From a virus: a stretch of 31,778 bases of DNA. The stretch's first letter is position 1. Each line of letters opens with the position of its first letter. The notes beneath the pieces were generated by a model, which did no database searches, was not told where the DNA came from, and saw nothing but the letters and a program-made list of their open reading frames with translations. Of this stretch, positions 1 through 9,634 are shown one piece after another. The translations under genes and the position numbers were made by a program. The stretch lies in IMG/VR virus record IMGVR_UViG_3300034375_000036, positions 1 through 31,778 of that record. One strand, written 5' to 3'.

Positions 1-77
1 GGTTTTGCCTTACTTTCTTTATCAGAAAGAAACTTAGTATTCATATTTGCTAAACGTGTAAGATTTTTATGACTCAT
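1..77 (-). CDS. N-terminus of an unidentified late protein (runs off the left edge)
   Basis: A reading frame opens at the ATG at 77-75 and stays open to the window edge, giving 25 residues that begin MSHKNLTRLANMNTKFL. An AGGT-type ribosome binding site lies a few bases upstream, and the start is 12 bases past the stop codon of the 1040-residue gene, so it fits as the next gene of the leftward late operon. The visible part is polar and basic, with no recognisable domain. Its position after the putative ejection protein suggests another virion or late protein, but that is only context. Confidence 0.6.
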   Translation of the reverse strand, partial: MSHKNLTRLANMNTKFLSDKESKAK

Positions 78-89
78 TTTACTACCTAA

Positions 90-3000
90 CTAGAATCCCA
101 TAAACCCGCCAGAGCCTAAACCAATTTTAAGAATGTCTGTTACAAAGCCACCAACTGCAGCACTTGATTCATAGTCACCCTTAATTTTTTGTACGTCTTT
201 ACTTGAATCTGCATTAATATGTGCTACTGCTAATTGCATAGCACGTTGTGCTTCATTCTCTGCAGTGGTCCATGCCCATTCCATTGTATCTGCATAGTAA
301 GACCACATATTATTATATGCTGAATCTGACATACCAAGTATAGCTGCTGCATTGATTTCATTAGCACGGTTAACTGCGGCTGTATCTGCTGTAGCAATCT
401 GTCTACGCCATTGTGCATTTGACTGTGCAATCACTGTCTGGTTCTGTGCGTTAAACTGGTCACGTTGATTGTTCATTTCAGCATTAAATCGCTCTACTGT
501 ATTACGCTGACCTGCATTAAACTGTGACTGTGCATTTTGCTGCGCTGCATTAAACTGTGATGTTTGTTGTGCTAGATTAGCAAAGAACTGGTCAGTTTGA
601 TTCTGACTCGTAGCATTAAATTGCTTTGCTGCATTAGTAGCTGCTTGGTCTGTAAACAAAGACTGTGTACGCTGTTGTGCTTTGAACAACTCTGTCTGCT
701 GCTGGTTAGACAGGTTAGCCATATCAGTCTGTAAAAATGTCTGTGCGTTTTGTACTGCTGCTTGCTGTCGGTTGTTTAAGTTAGATGCATCCATCTGTCC
801 TAATGCAGCAGCCTCTGCCATAACCATTGCTTGTGAGTTAGACAGGTTGTTAAGGTTCATAGTATTTACAGCACGAGAGTTTTCTAGCTGTACCTGCTGT
901 TCAGCAGTGAAGTTCATGTTAGCTATATCACCAATACGTGCAGAGTTTTGTACACGTGACTGGAATGCTTGGTCAAACTCCTGACCCATGAATGTGGCAC
1001 GTTGCTGTGCAGATAGCATAGCACGTTGTTGGCGATTAGATAGGTTCTGTGCCTCAAACTGTGCAGTTACTGCTGCATCAGCCTGTGCAATAGGCAGTGC
1101 AGCTTCTAGTGTAGCCTGTACAATAGCCTGACCAGCGAGGCTACTTGCACCTAGTCCACGTGCAGCCATAGCTGCTGTAGCATTACGCATAGCACCTGCT
1201 GCCCATGAAGGTGGGTTACTGGCATCAAAGTTAGCAGTAAGTGATGCAAGTTGTCCCTGCACTGTAGCTTGTACAGAAGGTGTAGCTGTTGCTGCTTGTA
1301 CTTGCTCTGTAAAGGCAGCGGCAGTTTGTGCATCAGCAGCACCTGTAATTAATTCACCAGCTTGAATGTTTCTTTGTACTGGATTATCAATAAGTGTGGC
1401 TGTACCCTGTGCAGCAGATAGATTACTTACACTAGAAGCAAGTTGTTGTTCTGCGAGTACTTTTGCTCGTGGGTCATTTGGGTCTGCCTGTGCAGCTTGC
1501 GTTGCGTTTACAGCAGCATCTATTTTAGGTGCGACTTGAGTAGCATCCATTAGTGATGTATCTGTTTTTTGTGGCATCGCGGAAGTCGTGCTACTAGCCA
1601 TAGCGGTAGGTACAGCTACTGCACCTCTAACTTGTCCCATATTTGGATTTATATATTGACCAGATTCAGATGGTGTCATAGCAGCCTGTGTTACACCACC
1701 TTGAGGCAGTGCGGGATTAAACATACGTTGAGTTGTAGCGTCACCAATAGTAGTAGGTGCAGTCGGCGCACGACCTAAACCTTCGCGCATTGCAACTGCT
1801 AGTGGGTCTGTTGATGTGTAAACTGATGGGTCAATTGGATTATCATTATATGTACCACCAGCAGGTAAAGGTGGTTGACCTGTAAATGGAATACGACTAC
1901 CCGGCCCATCTTCAGGTATTATACGTGGGTCAATCACAGCACCACCCGTCTGCATCTTTACTAAGCCACCCTGCGCCATCTGTTGTGGTTGTTGTTGTGT
2001 TATGTCCATAATAGGTTGCTGTTGTTCATTGTCCCCCCTATACAAATTAGCTTGATATGGTATAAAAGGTTGAATAGCATACATTGATGGCATTGTGCCA
2101 CCACCTGTTGTGTATGTACCTGCCTCTGGATTATATGTAGGTGGCTGATACATAGGTGGACTTTGTATAGGTTGCGATATAGGTTGCGATATAGGTTGAT
2201 ACGCAGGTGGTCTCTGCATAGGTTGTCCTACAATTGGCCTTTGTCCGGGGTCTGGCTGCGGCTGTGGGTCTGGCTGCGGCTGTGGGTTTGGCTGTGGTGC
2301 TACAGGTACATCTGTAATAGGCTCTGGTGTTATTCCGACAGGTGGTGTAGGCTCTGGTGTAGGCTCTGGTGTAGGCTCTGGTGTAGGCTTTGGTGTAGGC
2401 TCTTTAGGTAATTTACTAAATCCTTCTTCCCTACTTTTAATTTTCTCAAATTGTTCGGTACGTTTTAAATAATCTGTGTAGAAACGAGCCATAGTAGCGG
2501 TACGTGGACCGTTACCAAAACCATACGCATCCTCTATTACTACGGCTGGTTGAGCGGCATTATGAGGATTATCTACTAAAAACTTTTTAAACTCTTCAGA
2601 GTTAAAAAATTCTTTATCTGCACCGCTTTCAATACCCCTTTCACGTAGGAAGTTTATATCTTTTTGACGCATTTCCTCTTGAAAATTAGTTAAATCTGAT
2701 TCTTTTTTCAGCTTTTCTTGTTCTTTTTGAAAAGCATCAAATTCTCCACGTGCTTTTTCTAAATCTTTTTTTGCTTGTGTATACGCAGCATATTGTAAAG
2801 CAGCTTGCCTACCTTCTGCACCGTCTAAGCGAATGGCTCCGGTTTTTCCATCGCCATATTGATACGTTAACTGAGGCATACGACCATGTCTTTCGCTATC
2901 ACGAACATTATATGTTGTGTTATCTAAATTTATACCATTTAACATTCTATTTTTATTTACAGTATCTTGTAAGTTTGCAATTCTATCTTGAAATGTTTTT

Positions 3001-3212
3001 GATTTATCAGGAAGCATACCACCCGTCTGCATCTTACGTACCATACCACCTTTAGCCATCTGCTGTGCAGCTTGGACAAAGCCATTCATACGTGCCTGAC
3101 GTGCTGGGTCTTGTTCAATATACTGCTGGAACTGGCCCATGTCACCAGAGTAACCCATAGCGTTTGCAATCTTATTCATTGCTTCAGGTTTAAATGCTTT
3201 GAACATCGCCAT
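90..3212 (-). CDS. Large internal virion / ejection-type protein with hendecad repeats
   Basis: 1040 residues, started by ATG with an AGGA site upstream, immediately after the XhlA-like gene. No enzymatic domain is recognised. Layout: a Met/Gln-rich N-terminus; a motif QMAKGGMVRKMQTGGML at 51-67; a charged helical stretch at about 143-210; Pro-Thr-Glu and Pro-Gln repeats at about 270-355; a second copy of the motif, QMAQGGLVKMQTGGAV, at 411-426; then a long Ala/Gln/Asn-rich helical region. Late in that region QFNA recurs every 11 residues about seven times. The C-terminus contains an aromatic patch (NNMWSYYADTMEWAW). Long helical low-complexity proteins at the end of podovirus structural clusters often are ejection proteins that pass through the tail, and I infer that role here. 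A tail-associated scaffold is the alternative. Confidence 0.75.
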   Translation of the reverse strand: MAMFKAFKPEAMNKIANAMGYSGDMGQFQQYIEQDPARQARMNGFVQAAQQMAKGGMVRKMQTGGMLPDKSKTFQDRIANLQDTVNKNRMLNGINLDNTTYNVRDSERHGRMPQLTYQYGDGKTGAIRLDGAEGRQAALQYAAYTQAKKDLEKARGEFDAFQKEQEKLKKESDLTNFQEEMRQKDINFLRERGIESGADKEFFNSEEFKKFLVDNPHNAAQPAVVIEDAYGFGNGPRTATMARFYTDYLKRTEQFEKIKSREEGFSKLPKEPTPKPTPEPTPEPTPEPTPPVGITPEPITDVPVAPQPNPQPQPDPQPQPDPGQRPIVGQPMQRPPAYQPISQPISQPIQSPPMYQPPTYNPEAGTYTTGGGTMPSMYAIQPFIPYQANLYRGDNEQQQPIMDITQQQPQQMAQGGLVKMQTGGAVIDPRIIPEDGPGSRIPFTGQPPLPAGGTYNDNPIDPSVYTSTDPLAVAMREGLGRAPTAPTTIGDATTQRMFNPALPQGGVTQAAMTPSESGQYINPNMGQVRGAVAVPTAMASSTTSAMPQKTDTSLMDATQVAPKIDAAVNATQAAQADPNDPRAKVLAEQQLASSVSNLSAAQGTATLIDNPVQRNIQAGELITGAADAQTAAAFTEQVQAATATPSVQATVQGQLASLTANFDASNPPSWAAGAMRNATAAMAARGLGASSLAGQAIVQATLEAALPIAQADAAVTAQFEAQNLSNRQQRAMLSAQQRATFMGQEFDQAFQSRVQNSARIGDIANMNFTAEQQVQLENSRAVNTMNLNNLSNSQAMVMAEAAALGQMDASNLNNRQQAAVQNAQTFLQTDMANLSNQQQTELFKAQQRTQSLFTDQAATNAAKQFNATSQNQTDQFFANLAQQTSQFNAAQQNAQSQFNAGQRNTVERFNAEMNNQRDQFNAQNQTVIAQSNAQWRRQIATADTAAVNRANEINAAAILGMSDSAYNNMWSYYADTMEWAWTTAENEAQRAMQLAVAHINADSSKDVQKIKGDYESSAAVGGFVTDILKIGLGSGGFMGF

Positions 3213-3213
3213 A

Positions 3214-3420
3214 TTAATTCATTCCTATAAATACTGTAACTACCATAGCCACTACCATAATTGTACTGCCCATAATCATTGCTTCTAAACGCCACATGCG
3301 CTTGTCCAGACCATCAAGTTTACCATGCACCAACTCACGAAACATGGCACATTCTTTTTCATGTGCATCCAGTTCCATCTGTACCTTCAGTGCAGGTTCT
3401 ACTTGCTGTGTCATTTTCAT
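3214..3420 (-). CDS. Small membrane protein, XhlA / holin-like
   Basis: 68 residues. I start it at ATG 3420 because GGAG lies six bases upstream and because this ATG overlaps the stop of the preceding fibre gene (TAATG). A longer in-frame opening up to 3495 would lie wholly inside the fibre gene. The N-terminal two thirds is an amphipathic charged helix (HEKEC...LDKRMWRLEAMI), and the last 20 or so residues form one hydrophobic transmembrane segment. That layout, and the HEKEC...LD-R-WRLE pattern, resemble the haemolysin XhlA family of small phage membrane proteins (established family; assignment by pattern only). It may help lysis, or anchor the adjacent ejection machinery. Confidence 0.65.
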   Translation of the reverse strand: MKMTQQVEPALKVQMELDAHEKECAMFRELVHGKLDGLDKRMWRLEAMIMGSTIMVVAMVVTVFIGMN

Positions 3421-5318
3421 TATGTCTCCAATGCCGCGATACGGGCTTCTAATGCTATAATTGTTGCTTGCTGCTCTTGGATAGCCTTGATACACAGCGA
3501 CACCATATTGCTATATGCTAGTGCATCTGGCTCATCGTTATCGTTGTAGGTAACAAACTCTGTGAGGCCAGCATCGTGAACTTCTTCAGCAATTAAGCCA
3601 CCAAATACTGTGTCGCCATCGTTGTTGCCTTTGTAGGTGACTGGACGCAGTGCAAGTAACTCTGTTAAACCGTGTGTCGCATCTTCTATTGAATTTTTAT
3701 AACGTCTAGATGACGTAGACCTTTGTAGCGTCCCTGCCGAACTGACAAATACATTTGCTCCACTGCCTGTTGTTAGGTTGTATACTCCCGGAACTACAAG
3801 ATAACCATTACTACTTGTTATTTTTAAACGAGTTGTTCCGCTGATACCTGTTTCACGTATTGTAAATGCGCCATTATCTACGCCTTGGTCGCCTACTTGA
3901 AGTGTAAAAGTAGCACCACCACCAGCCGTGTTTGTTAGTGCAATACCATATCCAGAGGAATTGTTCGTTCCATCAGTATCAATATTTAGTCTTGCTCTTG
4001 TTGTTGTAGTTGTAGAAATGCCCACGTTGCCACTGTTGTCGATGCGCATACGTTCTGATTGAGAACCTGCATTTGACGTAGAGAATGTTAAATAACTTGA
4101 GTTATTTGCACCAGACGTTCCGCTAAGTATTTTAGACAAGGTTGAGTCAACATTGTTCCCAAAGTGAATTGCGCCAAGATTGTCGGTGGTATTGTTATTG
4201 TTGACTTGCAAATACAGTTCTGCGCCATTGGAGTTGGTGTCTCCAGTGATGTCCACAGAACCTGCCACTGAAACCAAACCATCATCTCTCACAGAAAACT
4301 TAGGTGAAAGACTGGAGTTATAACAAACAAGAATTGACGAACCGCTACCATCTGTTGCACCAGCCACGGTCAGTGCGCGTGTGCTAGCTATCGCGTCAAC
4401 TCCAATAGACGCATGACCTGTGATAGCTGTATCGCCAGTGACATCCACGCCTGTGGCGGTGGTGGCAAGTTTGGCTGACCCATCATAATAAATATTTACT
4501 GCGCCATCTGTGTTGGCGAGTATCATATTTTCACCGTCGTCCTTTTGTATTCGGACAGCAGTGCCGTTCGACATAATTTTTAATTCGCCACCGCCATTAT
4601 CATAAATGCGACTATGGCTACCATCGTGATAAATCTGCAAGTCAGACCCAGCACCGAAGATGGCCTTGTCGTTGTCAGCAAATGTAGCATTGCCAGTTAC
4701 AGCAACGCCTGTGGCGGTGGTGGCGAGTTTGGCTACGTTGTTGTGGTAAAGCGTGACTGCACCATCAGCCGCCCCCAACATCACGCTTTCAGTGCCAGCA
4801 GCATTTTTTACACTCAACGCATCTGTTTGAATAAACAAAGTGCCTGTGTCGTTATCAAGAAAAGCGTTGTTGCCGTTATGAAATAGCGACATATCACTGT
4901 CAGCACCAAACACGGCCTTGTCGCTGTCGCCAAAGTTGATGTCGCCAGTTGTGGTCAGGCCAGTAACAGTTGTTGCGCCTGTAAATGCAGTTGTACCAGT
5001 GACACTTAAATTACCACCCACACTAAAGTCACTATTTACATTACCACTAAACACACTGAAGACATCATACACGACAATCTCAACTACATCAGATGCAGTC
5101 AGTGCAGACAAGCCAGCAATGGTATTCGCTGTACTTGTGTTGTAGTCCGTACCAGCTACTAGGGTCACACCATTCAAGTTAACGTCAACATAGTTGCCAT
5201 CAGTGAATGTCAGGGTGCCACCTGTCAGCGCACCGCTGATTGATGTCTCACCGCCTGATGCAGTGAAGTAGTACCGATTACGTACACCCTGTGATGGTGA
5301 TTTTCCTAAGTATGCCAT
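3420..5318 (-). CDS. Tail fibre/spike with C-terminal S74 intramolecular chaperone (fibre 3)
   Basis: 632 residues, ATG with a GGAGAA site. The N-terminus (MAYLGKSPSQGVRNRYYF) is a probable virion-attachment domain. The shaft carries repeated beta units of the kind ATTATGVAVTG and D-KAIFGAGSDL-IYHDG, and later RMRIDNSGNVGI. The C-terminal 97 residues match the Peptidase S74 endosialidase-type chaperone, which trimerises the fibre and then cuts itself off. The Ser and Lys of the S-x-x-x-x-K signature are S536 and K541 (SSRRYKNSI). The usual Asp after the Ser is replaced by Ser here. A terminal leucine-zipper-like helix ends the protein. It should act in host recognition, being one of three long fibres in this cluster. 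Confidence 0.88.
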   Translation of the reverse strand: MAYLGKSPSQGVRNRYYFTASGGETSISGALTGGTLTFTDGNYVDVNLNGVTLVAGTDYNTSTANTIAGLSALTASDVVEIVVYDVFSVFSGNVNSDFSVGGNLSVTGTTAFTGATTVTGLTTTGDINFGDSDKAVFGADSDMSLFHNGNNAFLDNDTGTLFIQTDALSVKNAAGTESVMLGAADGAVTLYHNNVAKLATTATGVAVTGNATFADNDKAIFGAGSDLQIYHDGSHSRIYDNGGGELKIMSNGTAVRIQKDDGENMILANTDGAVNIYYDGSAKLATTATGVDVTGDTAITGHASIGVDAIASTRALTVAGATDGSGSSILVCYNSSLSPKFSVRDDGLVSVAGSVDITGDTNSNGAELYLQVNNNNTTDNLGAIHFGNNVDSTLSKILSGTSGANNSSYLTFSTSNAGSQSERMRIDNSGNVGISTTTTTRARLNIDTDGTNNSSGYGIALTNTAGGGATFTLQVGDQGVDNGAFTIRETGISGTTRLKITSSNGYLVVPGVYNLTTGSGANVFVSSAGTLQRSTSSRRYKNSIEDATHGLTELLALRPVTYKGNNDGDTVFGGLIAEEVHDAGLTEFVTYNDNDEPDALAYSNMVSLCIKAIQEQQATIIALEARIAALET

Positions 5319-5336
5319 TAATAGTTCTCCGGGTTA

Positions 5337-5582
5337 TTATTCGGCAGTGTAGCCGTTACCAGCCGTGATAGCAGCATTAACCGCAGTCATATCCTCATCT
5401 GTCCAGTAGTCTTTAGCTACCATCAGTTCCAGATGCTCAACATTCCTGTCTACGCAATCCTGCTTATCTGCGGCATCATCTTCTGCCATAGCTGTGCCAG
5501 CAATAACAGCAGTGATAAGGTCAACGCTGTGACCCATTGCTGTGTAATTTTGTGCGATTTGTTCTGCTGTTAGTTCGTCCAT
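5337..5582 (-). CDS. Small acidic fibre-associated protein, function unknown
   Basis: 81 residues, ATG directly after the stop of fibre 2 (TAA ATG), with a strong GGAGG site. Very acidic and Ala-rich, and predicted helical (MDELTAEQIAQNYTAMG... then a conserved-looking HLELMVAKDYWTDEDM block). I recognise no catalytic motif. It sits between two S74-type fibre genes, so a fibre assembly helper or a minor tail component is the simplest guess. The placement is clear; the function is not. Confidence 0.7.
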   Translation of the reverse strand: MDELTAEQIAQNYTAMGHSVDLITAVIAGTAMAEDDAADKQDCVDRNVEHLELMVAKDYWTDEDMTAVNAAITAGNGYTAE

Positions 5583-7532
5583 TTAAGCCTCCAATGCTAC
5601 GATGCGTGTTTCAAGCGCATCAATCTTTGTTAGTGCTTCCTGCAACGCTGCGGTTAGCAGTGGCACAAGTTTGCTTTGGTCAATGCCTTGATATTCTGGG
5701 TTGCCATCTGCATCTACTGCATCTTTTGCGCCTGTAATAGCCTCTGGCACAATGTCAGCAACTTCGTGTGCAAGGAAGCCATCAACGGTCTTGTCGGCAT
5801 CTACAATGAAGTTAAATCGCTTTGGTGCAAGCTGTTGAACACGGTCTGCTGCGCCTGTCAGGTCGGTTACATTTTCTTTGAGGCGGTAATCGGATGAGGT
5901 GTTGTAAGCAGTGCTTGAGCCAGTGACTGAGATAGACCCGACAGTGGTTGCGCTTTTTTGGAATAGCGCAAGGCTACCATCACTGGTTTGTCTATTCAAA
6001 ATAAGCGCGTGATTGCCATCTCTAACTACACTTAATTCACCAGCAGGTTTGAATTGTAGTCCAGCGGTTGTACCACTAAGAGACGTCTTCCCAACCAGCA
6101 GATTGCCACTAGTATCAACAACAGCACGAGGATTACCAGCACCATCCGACAGCACGATGTAGTTGCTGGATGTGCGGATGTCTAGGCCGCCGCCGTTGCC
6201 ACTATATGCACCAATAACAGTGTTGTCAGAGCCAGTTGTAATTAGATAACCAGCCTGTCTACCTACGAATGTGTTAGTCGTGCCTGTAGTCACAGACTCA
6301 CCAGCACCTTGACCAACGGCAGTGTTGCGCTGGCCTGTTGATGCTGTAAGTGCATTATAACCTACGGCAGTGCTATTAGATGCTGTTGTGTTTGCGTCAA
6401 GTGCTTGATAGCCTAAAGCCGTATTACTTGCGCCAGTGGTGTTTGCGGTGAGTGCGGAATCACCAACAGCGGTATTATTCGATGCGGTAGTGTTTGCGTC
6501 TAAAGAAGCCGTACCAACTGCTACGTTATTAGTACCTGTCGTGTTTACTAGCAGTGCATTATTTCCAACTGCAACATTTCCATCTGCTGTAGTATTAGCA
6601 CCAAGTGCGTTCCTACCAACTGCGGTGTTAAATTCACCTTCTGTATTAGAGTCTAAAGCAGTATAACCCACTGCTGTATTCTTTGTGCCTATGGTGTTTC
6701 TTAGTAAGGCTTGATAACCCACTGCGGTGTTTTCGGATGCGGTGGTATTTGCGCTGAGTGCCTGATAACCAACCGCAGTGTTGTTAGATGCAGTGGTGTT
6801 TGCGTCAAGTGCAAACGTGCCAACAGCAGTATTACTAGCACCAGTAGTGTTTACACCAAGCGCATTTGCACCAATGCCCACATTATAACTAGCCGTAGTC
6901 GCGGCATCCAAAACAGACTGCCCGACAGCCGTGTTTTGGATTCCTGTTGTGTTTAAAAGAAGCGCATTATAGCCAACAGCCGTATTGTTGTCTGCTGTAG
7001 TAGCTGTCTTTAATGCGTCACGCCCAACAGCCGTGTTATTGTTGCCATCAATATTATTAGCAAGTGCTGTACGACCTACGGCAGTGTTGTTTGCACCTGT
7101 GGTATTGTCTTCCAGTGCAGCAGCACCAACAGCCGTGTTGTTGTCAGCGGTGGTGTTGGAGCCTAGAGAAAGATAACCCAGAGCAGTGTTTTGTGTGCCA
7201 GTAGTGTTTTGATACGCCGCACCACCACCAACTGCTGTATTAAATTGAGCCGCATTATTTTGTAACGCCGTATGTCCTAAAGCCGTACTGCCATTTGTTG
7301 AATTAGAGACAGTCATAGATTGATTGCCAATGGCAGTATTATACGACCCAGTTGTAGAGTCTAATGCACCATCACCCAACGCTACGTTGCCTGTGCCTGT
7401 CGGGTAGTTGCCGTCCAGCTTGATTGTGCCGCTATCCTGCGAGATGTTACCACCAATAGTGATATTGTCTACAGTAACGGTGCCACTGAAGTCCTTATCG
7501 GCTGCATCTGCTAAGTCTCTTGCTCTAGTCAC
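5583..7532 (-). CDS. Tail fibre with YadA-head-like NTAVG repeats and S74 chaperone (fibre 2)
   Basis: 649 residues, started at GTG 7532 with AGGAG nine bases upstream; no ATG lies near. After a short N-terminal domain (about 1-45) come some 25 imperfect repeats of about 14-15 residues, built on NTAVGxxAL-xNTT. These resemble the left-handed beta-roll repeats of YadA/Hep_Hag trimeric adhesins. A linker at about 440-545 leads to the C-terminal S74 chaperone, SDYRLKENV, with predicted catalytic S547 and K552 and a terminal coiled coil (ALETRIVALEA). The expected product is a trimeric adhesin whose chaperone is removed after folding. The repeats are near-identical in places at the DNA level, so copy number could vary by recombination. 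Confidence 0.9.
   Translation of the reverse strand: MTRARDLADAADKDFSGTVTVDNITIGGNISQDSGTIKLDGNYPTGTGNVALGDGALDSTTGSYNTAIGNQSMTVSNSTNGSTALGHTALQNNAAQFNTAVGGGAAYQNTTGTQNTALGYLSLGSNTTADNNTAVGAAALEDNTTGANNTAVGRTALANNIDGNNNTAVGRDALKTATTADNNTAVGYNALLLNTTGIQNTAVGQSVLDAATTASYNVGIGANALGVNTTGASNTAVGTFALDANTTASNNTAVGYQALSANTTASENTAVGYQALLRNTIGTKNTAVGYTALDSNTEGEFNTAVGRNALGANTTADGNVAVGNNALLVNTTGTNNVAVGTASLDANTTASNNTAVGDSALTANTTGASNTALGYQALDANTTASNSTAVGYNALTASTGQRNTAVGQGAGESVTTGTTNTFVGRQAGYLITTGSDNTVIGAYSGNGGGLDIRTSSNYIVLSDGAGNPRAVVDTSGNLLVGKTSLSGTTAGLQFKPAGELSVVRDGNHALILNRQTSDGSLALFQKSATTVGSISVTGSSTAYNTSSDYRLKENVTDLTGAADRVQQLAPKRFNFIVDADKTVDGFLAHEVADIVPEAITGAKDAVDADGNPEYQGIDQSKLVPLLTAALQEALTKIDALETRIVALEA
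6180..7390 (-). repeat. Tandem coding repeats of the NTAVG adhesin
   Basis: About 25 imperfect tandem units of 42-45 bp encode the NTAVG beta-roll shaft of fibre 2. On the plus strand the recurring core reads like aacagcagtgttgtt, or close variants. Units differ by point changes and small in-frame length changes. The boundaries given are approximate. Confidence 0.8.
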
Positions 7533-7550
7533 GGCTACGTTCTCCTAAAA

Positions 7551-7898
7551 TTACCAGCTTGATGGTACTTTGCCTACGATAGACGGTGTTGCCATTTCAG
7601 CAATCTGTGCATCAAGTAATGTCTGCACTTCTTCTTCAGTCTTTGTCATGTCAGCCAAGACCTTTGCCTTGCACCAGTCTTGTGTAACACTCTCAAATGC
7701 AATGAAGTCTGCATCGTCATCTACCTCAACACCAGTAGTGCCGTACATAGATGTTGACAGGTAATTGTTATCAGCGTCTTGCTCACTGTCACTAACAGCA
7801 GTGATGCGCCAGTGGATTGTCTTGATTACGTCTGACAAGTCACCTTCCGTGGGTGCTGTGTCTAGTGTCGGGAAATCCCAAGTATATGTGTTAGCCAT
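7551..7898 (-). CDS. Small fibre-cluster protein, DUF7936-like
   Basis: 115 residues, ATG with an AGGAG site. The beginning MANTYTWDFPTLD, followed by DVIKTIHWRI and a short region ending in a polar helix, matches a small family I know from phage tail-fibre neighbourhoods (I believe DUF7936; the name is from memory). Acidic, soluble, no membrane segment. It lies between fibre 1 and fibre 2, which suggests a structural adaptor or fibre chaperone. No enzyme motif is visible. Confidence 0.65.
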   Translation of the reverse strand: MANTYTWDFPTLDTAPTEGDLSDVIKTIHWRITAVSDSEQDADNNYLSTSMYGTTGVEVDDDADFIAFESVTQDWCKAKVLADMTKTEEEVQTLLDAQIAEMATPSIVGKVPSSW

Positions 7899-7927
7899 TT
7901 TCTACTCCTGTTAGTTGGCCCCAGCAG

Positions 7928-9625
7928 TCAGCCTATTTTTACAGCAACGGTGTGTTGACTACTGCCTAATTTCCACACTTTGCCAATTGCTACAGAGTAT
8001 TGTTCAAAAGTTGGGGAGGTCACTGCTACTGCTTCAATACCGCCATCTGACTTTGCTTGCGCTATAACAAAGTCACCAACTTTAGTAATGCCAGTAATGG
8101 TGCAGGGAACCTGACCACTAAACGCAATACGGTCAACTGTTTGCCTCGCAGCCTCTAGCGCATCGCCTTCCAATGTTGTCTGATTACCATCAGCGTCAGT
8201 TGAAGCAATACTCCATACATCACCTCCAACATATGACGGGTCTGTTGATTTAATTACAAAGCTGTGTGCGTTAGCAAATACGTCAGTTAGCTTGCCATCT
8301 GCGTCAACTCCGCACACTGCACCTTTTGCAATAGTGCCGCAACCATCAGCTTTAGTCATGTATTCAGCGTAGTCAGCACCGCTAGCATTAACTGTACCAC
8401 CAGCATTGATTGCTCTGCTTGTAGCATTCATGCCCCGCACTTTTAAAGTGGCATTTGCTGCGTTTGGTGTCTGACCACCTTCGTTTGCGTTAAACACGCC
8501 AAAGTATTCAGTGGGAGATGTATCAGCAATTCTAATAGCTTGCAACGCAGTTGTGTTTCCACACAGAATGTCTAAGACATGTGAAGGACTCCGACCAATG
8601 CCAACTTTGCCTGACGCATCAACAGAAACAGCCTCAAGACCAGTACCTACATAAAGTCCAAGCGTTGTACCAGCCGCACCGCCGCCAGTGCTTCCAATTC
8701 TGGCTTTACCACTAGTAAAGTCTATAAAGGAACGCTGACCACCAGCCGCAAAATTACCATCAGAACCCGTCACGCTGATTGAGCCAGCCCCTCCAGCAAC
8801 AGTTAATTTACTTTGCGCTATTGGCGAACTCGTCCCAATGCCCACACTGCCACTGCTGTCGATACGCATACGTTCTGTGTTGTTAGTGCCGAATATCAGC
8901 GGATTGTTAGACACATTTTTAAGAGTGCTTCCACCATTGCTTGCAAGAAGCTGAACAGTATCTGTGTTTACTAGCTGTAGAACACCAGTGCCACGAACAT
9001 CTAGTTGAACACCTCCGCTTGGCGAACTCGTCCCGATTCCGACCAATCCCGCCGATGTGATGCGGAATTTTTCACTGCCCTCATAGTCAACTGTCAGTCC
9101 GGTCTGTTCAGCGTTGATGTCCCAGTTCAAAGTGCTTGATGCGCTGGATGACAATGCAAACTTTAGCGAAGCCTCGTTGTAGCTACCCGGCGTTGAATTG
9201 TGGCTTTGCACCTGTATTGCGTTGCTTGCGCCCGACTTGTACAGCGACAGTTGCTCCGATGGCGAAGTCGTCCCAATACCAACATTACCGCTGCTGTTGA
9301 TGCGCATACGTTCTGTTGGAGTTGCGCTGTTCGTTCCTGTGCCAAAGATGAAGTTACCAGAACCATCATTATGTATACGGCTATCAAGACCGCCACTAGG
9401 AACGCTAAACAATAGCTGTGGGGTTGATGCTGCAATCTCCAACAGCCCTTCTGTTGTTTGGTCGCCAGATACTACCAATGTTCTATATGGCGAACTCGTG
9501 CCAATGCCAACCCGATTGTTAGTCGAATCTACGACAAGCGTAGTGGTGTCAATAACAGCATCGCCAGTGACAGTCAGTTCATCTGCTGTGTTAAATCTTG
9601 ATATACCTGAACCGATATAAGCCAT
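7928..9625 (-). CDS. Tail fibre with VGIGTSSP repeats and G2-like C-terminal chaperone (fibre 1)
   Basis: 565 residues, ATG with AAGGAA upstream. The shaft contains at least four copies of a unit ending in RMRI-SSG-VGIGTSSP, a common phage fibre repeat. From residue 416 the sequence GADYAEYMTKADG, followed by a beta-rich region with GDVWSI and a C-terminal VAVKIG, resembles the Peptidase_G2 intramolecular chaperone domain, a different self-processing module from S74 (family assignment by pattern). I infer a receptor-binding fibre. The first ten residues (MAYIGSGISR) resemble the first residues of fibre 3 (MAYLGKSPSQ), so both may dock at the same virion site. Confidence 0.8.
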   Translation of the reverse strand: MAYIGSGISRFNTADELTVTGDAVIDTTTLVVDSTNNRVGIGTSSPYRTLVVSGDQTTEGLLEIAASTPQLLFSVPSGGLDSRIHNDGSGNFIFGTGTNSATPTERMRINSSGNVGIGTTSPSEQLSLYKSGASNAIQVQSHNSTPGSYNEASLKFALSSSASSTLNWDINAEQTGLTVDYEGSEKFRITSAGLVGIGTSSPSGGVQLDVRGTGVLQLVNTDTVQLLASNGGSTLKNVSNNPLIFGTNNTERMRIDSSGSVGIGTSSPIAQSKLTVAGGAGSISVTGSDGNFAAGGQRSFIDFTSGKARIGSTGGGAAGTTLGLYVGTGLEAVSVDASGKVGIGRSPSHVLDILCGNTTALQAIRIADTSPTEYFGVFNANEGGQTPNAANATLKVRGMNATSRAINAGGTVNASGADYAEYMTKADGCGTIAKGAVCGVDADGKLTDVFANAHSFVIKSTDPSYVGGDVWSIASTDADGNQTTLEGDALEAARQTVDRIAFSGQVPCTITGITKVGDFVIAQAKSDGGIEAVAVTSPTFEQYSVAIGKVWKLGSSQHTVAVKIG

Positions 9626-9634
9626 TATTATTCC

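Noticed and set aside
9198-9620. 140-aa plus-strand frame opposite fibre 1
   Set aside because: It mirrors the repeats of the fibre gene, has no ribosome site, and its Leu/Val/Ser-rich composition is a by-product of the repeated codons.
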